DNA of 64,000 nt from Rugalucina vietnamica (lineage: Eukaryota; Mollusca; Bivalvia; Lucinida; Lucinidae): assembly GCA_964017185.1 (NCBI GenBank), contig OZ024874.1:15557957-15621956 (forward strand), in the 5' to 3' direction. Made by a program: the position numbers and the translations under genes. The notes beneath the pieces were generated by a model, which did not search any database, was not told where the DNA came from, and saw only the letters and a list, made by a program, of their open reading frames with translations. Shown one piece after another: positions 63,256 to 64,000 of this stretch. Every line of letters starts with the position of its first letter. Position 1 is the first letter of the stretch.

Positions 63256-64000
63256 CTGAAACAAATATACCAAGAATTATAAAACATAATAATAAAAGTA
63301 AAGTAGAAATGAGCCACATAATAAGCAAACTAGTTGCCCAATGAAATCAAAGGTCAATATTAGCAGATTATAAATAGTACAGTGTTATTTCTTTGTTTGA
63401 TAGATTTCAAGCCTACAGTTGGCATCATCCAAAACTATGGGTATGCTAGATTACATAATAAGACTTGACCATTCTTTCCTGTTGGAGCATTCAGGAGAAC
63501 TGGAGGATTGGCATCCTAAATGTTTCAGTTATATTTGACGCTTATGTGACATCACTTACCTATGATAGGGCTCACATTTTTCGATTCTAAGTTTGTTACA
63601 TCTGGTTGTATATTTGAACTATAGTCCCACAAATGCCCTTTTAAGTACATATTGAGAGTTCCATGGTTGAGATATCCATTTTATGGTATTTTTGGCTGAA
63701 ATACTTTAATACCTTGGTTGTTGTATGCCTGGGCTTCTTTGTACTGCCTCTGAGCCAGTGGTTTGGTGTGTTGATTTTCCTCCTCTTTGATCTCTTCGCA
63801 GAGCTCAGCTATGTGTGTCCCAGTAAGTGTTTGGCGATCTGGAATATTGTAAAAGGGTTAAATTCTTTGCTGCATGGAACTTACCAAAATTGACTGGCAC
63901 ACACCTAGTGTAGCCTATTTTCTAACATTAAACAAGCCACGTTATCGGCCATACCACAGTGAGAATAAGTACCGATGAACTTGTTTGTTAACAGGGATGA
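63256..64000. other. No gene recognised
   Basis: Apparently non-coding; a hydrophobic 76-codon frame at 63663-63893 on the plus strand has no supporting motif and no clear splice context. Confidence 0.3.

Noticed and set aside
63663-63893. Hydrophobic 76-codon plus-strand frame
   Set aside because: T-rich sequence with no recognisable motif or splice context.

Overview
The window is AT-rich eukaryotic DNA with GT-AG introns, dense transposable elements and no bacterial-style operons. The best-supported host gene encodes a Rab-like GTPase of the RABL3 family. Several interspersed repeats (one beginning TTATACCCCCGGC, one beginning GCTCACCTGAG, and a GGGGGCGAAACGACTA tandem word) are ones I associate from memory with bivalve molluscs, so a bivalve genome is my inference; the species is not determined.

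Host genes. (1) A plus-strand gene whose 5' part lies left of the window: a phase 1-1 exon (1750-2148) coding an extracellular-looking domain, then a roughly 28-kb intron packed with retroelements, then three phase-compatible exons (30312-30644 Ser/Thr-rich stalk, 31090-31165 transmembrane helix, 32122-32632 cytoplasmic tail). Linking the first exon to the other three is inference; the last three fit together well. (2) RABL3, plus strand, eight exons from 35549 to 58859 giving a 226-residue product. (3) A weak minus-strand terminal exon at 63098-63255.

Retroelements. 2234-8759 is a full-length, apparently intact LINE (zinc-knuckle plus SGNH ORF1, and APE-RT ORF2) inserted in an older repeat. 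8985-12190 is a decayed LINE of similar type broken by two insertions. 14080-28580 is a minus-strand LINE in which ORF1 and ORF2 are separated by one in-frame UGA; its RT is split by a Ty3/Gypsy LTR element (15712-25386) whose LTRs differ at one of 338 positions. That Gypsy element has an upstream two-helix membrane ORF, a gag, a pol reached through a canonical U UUA AAC slippery site, and an integrase ORF ending in two C2H2 zinc fingers. The 3' end of another retroelement (about 19245-20530) sits inside pol, in frame with the RT/RNase H part. A 425-bp TRIM (33908-34332) shares the Gypsy element's primer-binding site, LTR termini and 4-bp target duplication.

The rest is mainly RABL3 introns filled with palindromic MITEs (two families in many copies), TIR elements, tandem arrays and two large GCTCACCTGAG repeats. 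RABL3 intron 5 opens with an array of degenerate copies of the end of exon 5 together with its splice donor. No rRNA, tRNA, CRISPR array or prokaryotic feature was recognised.
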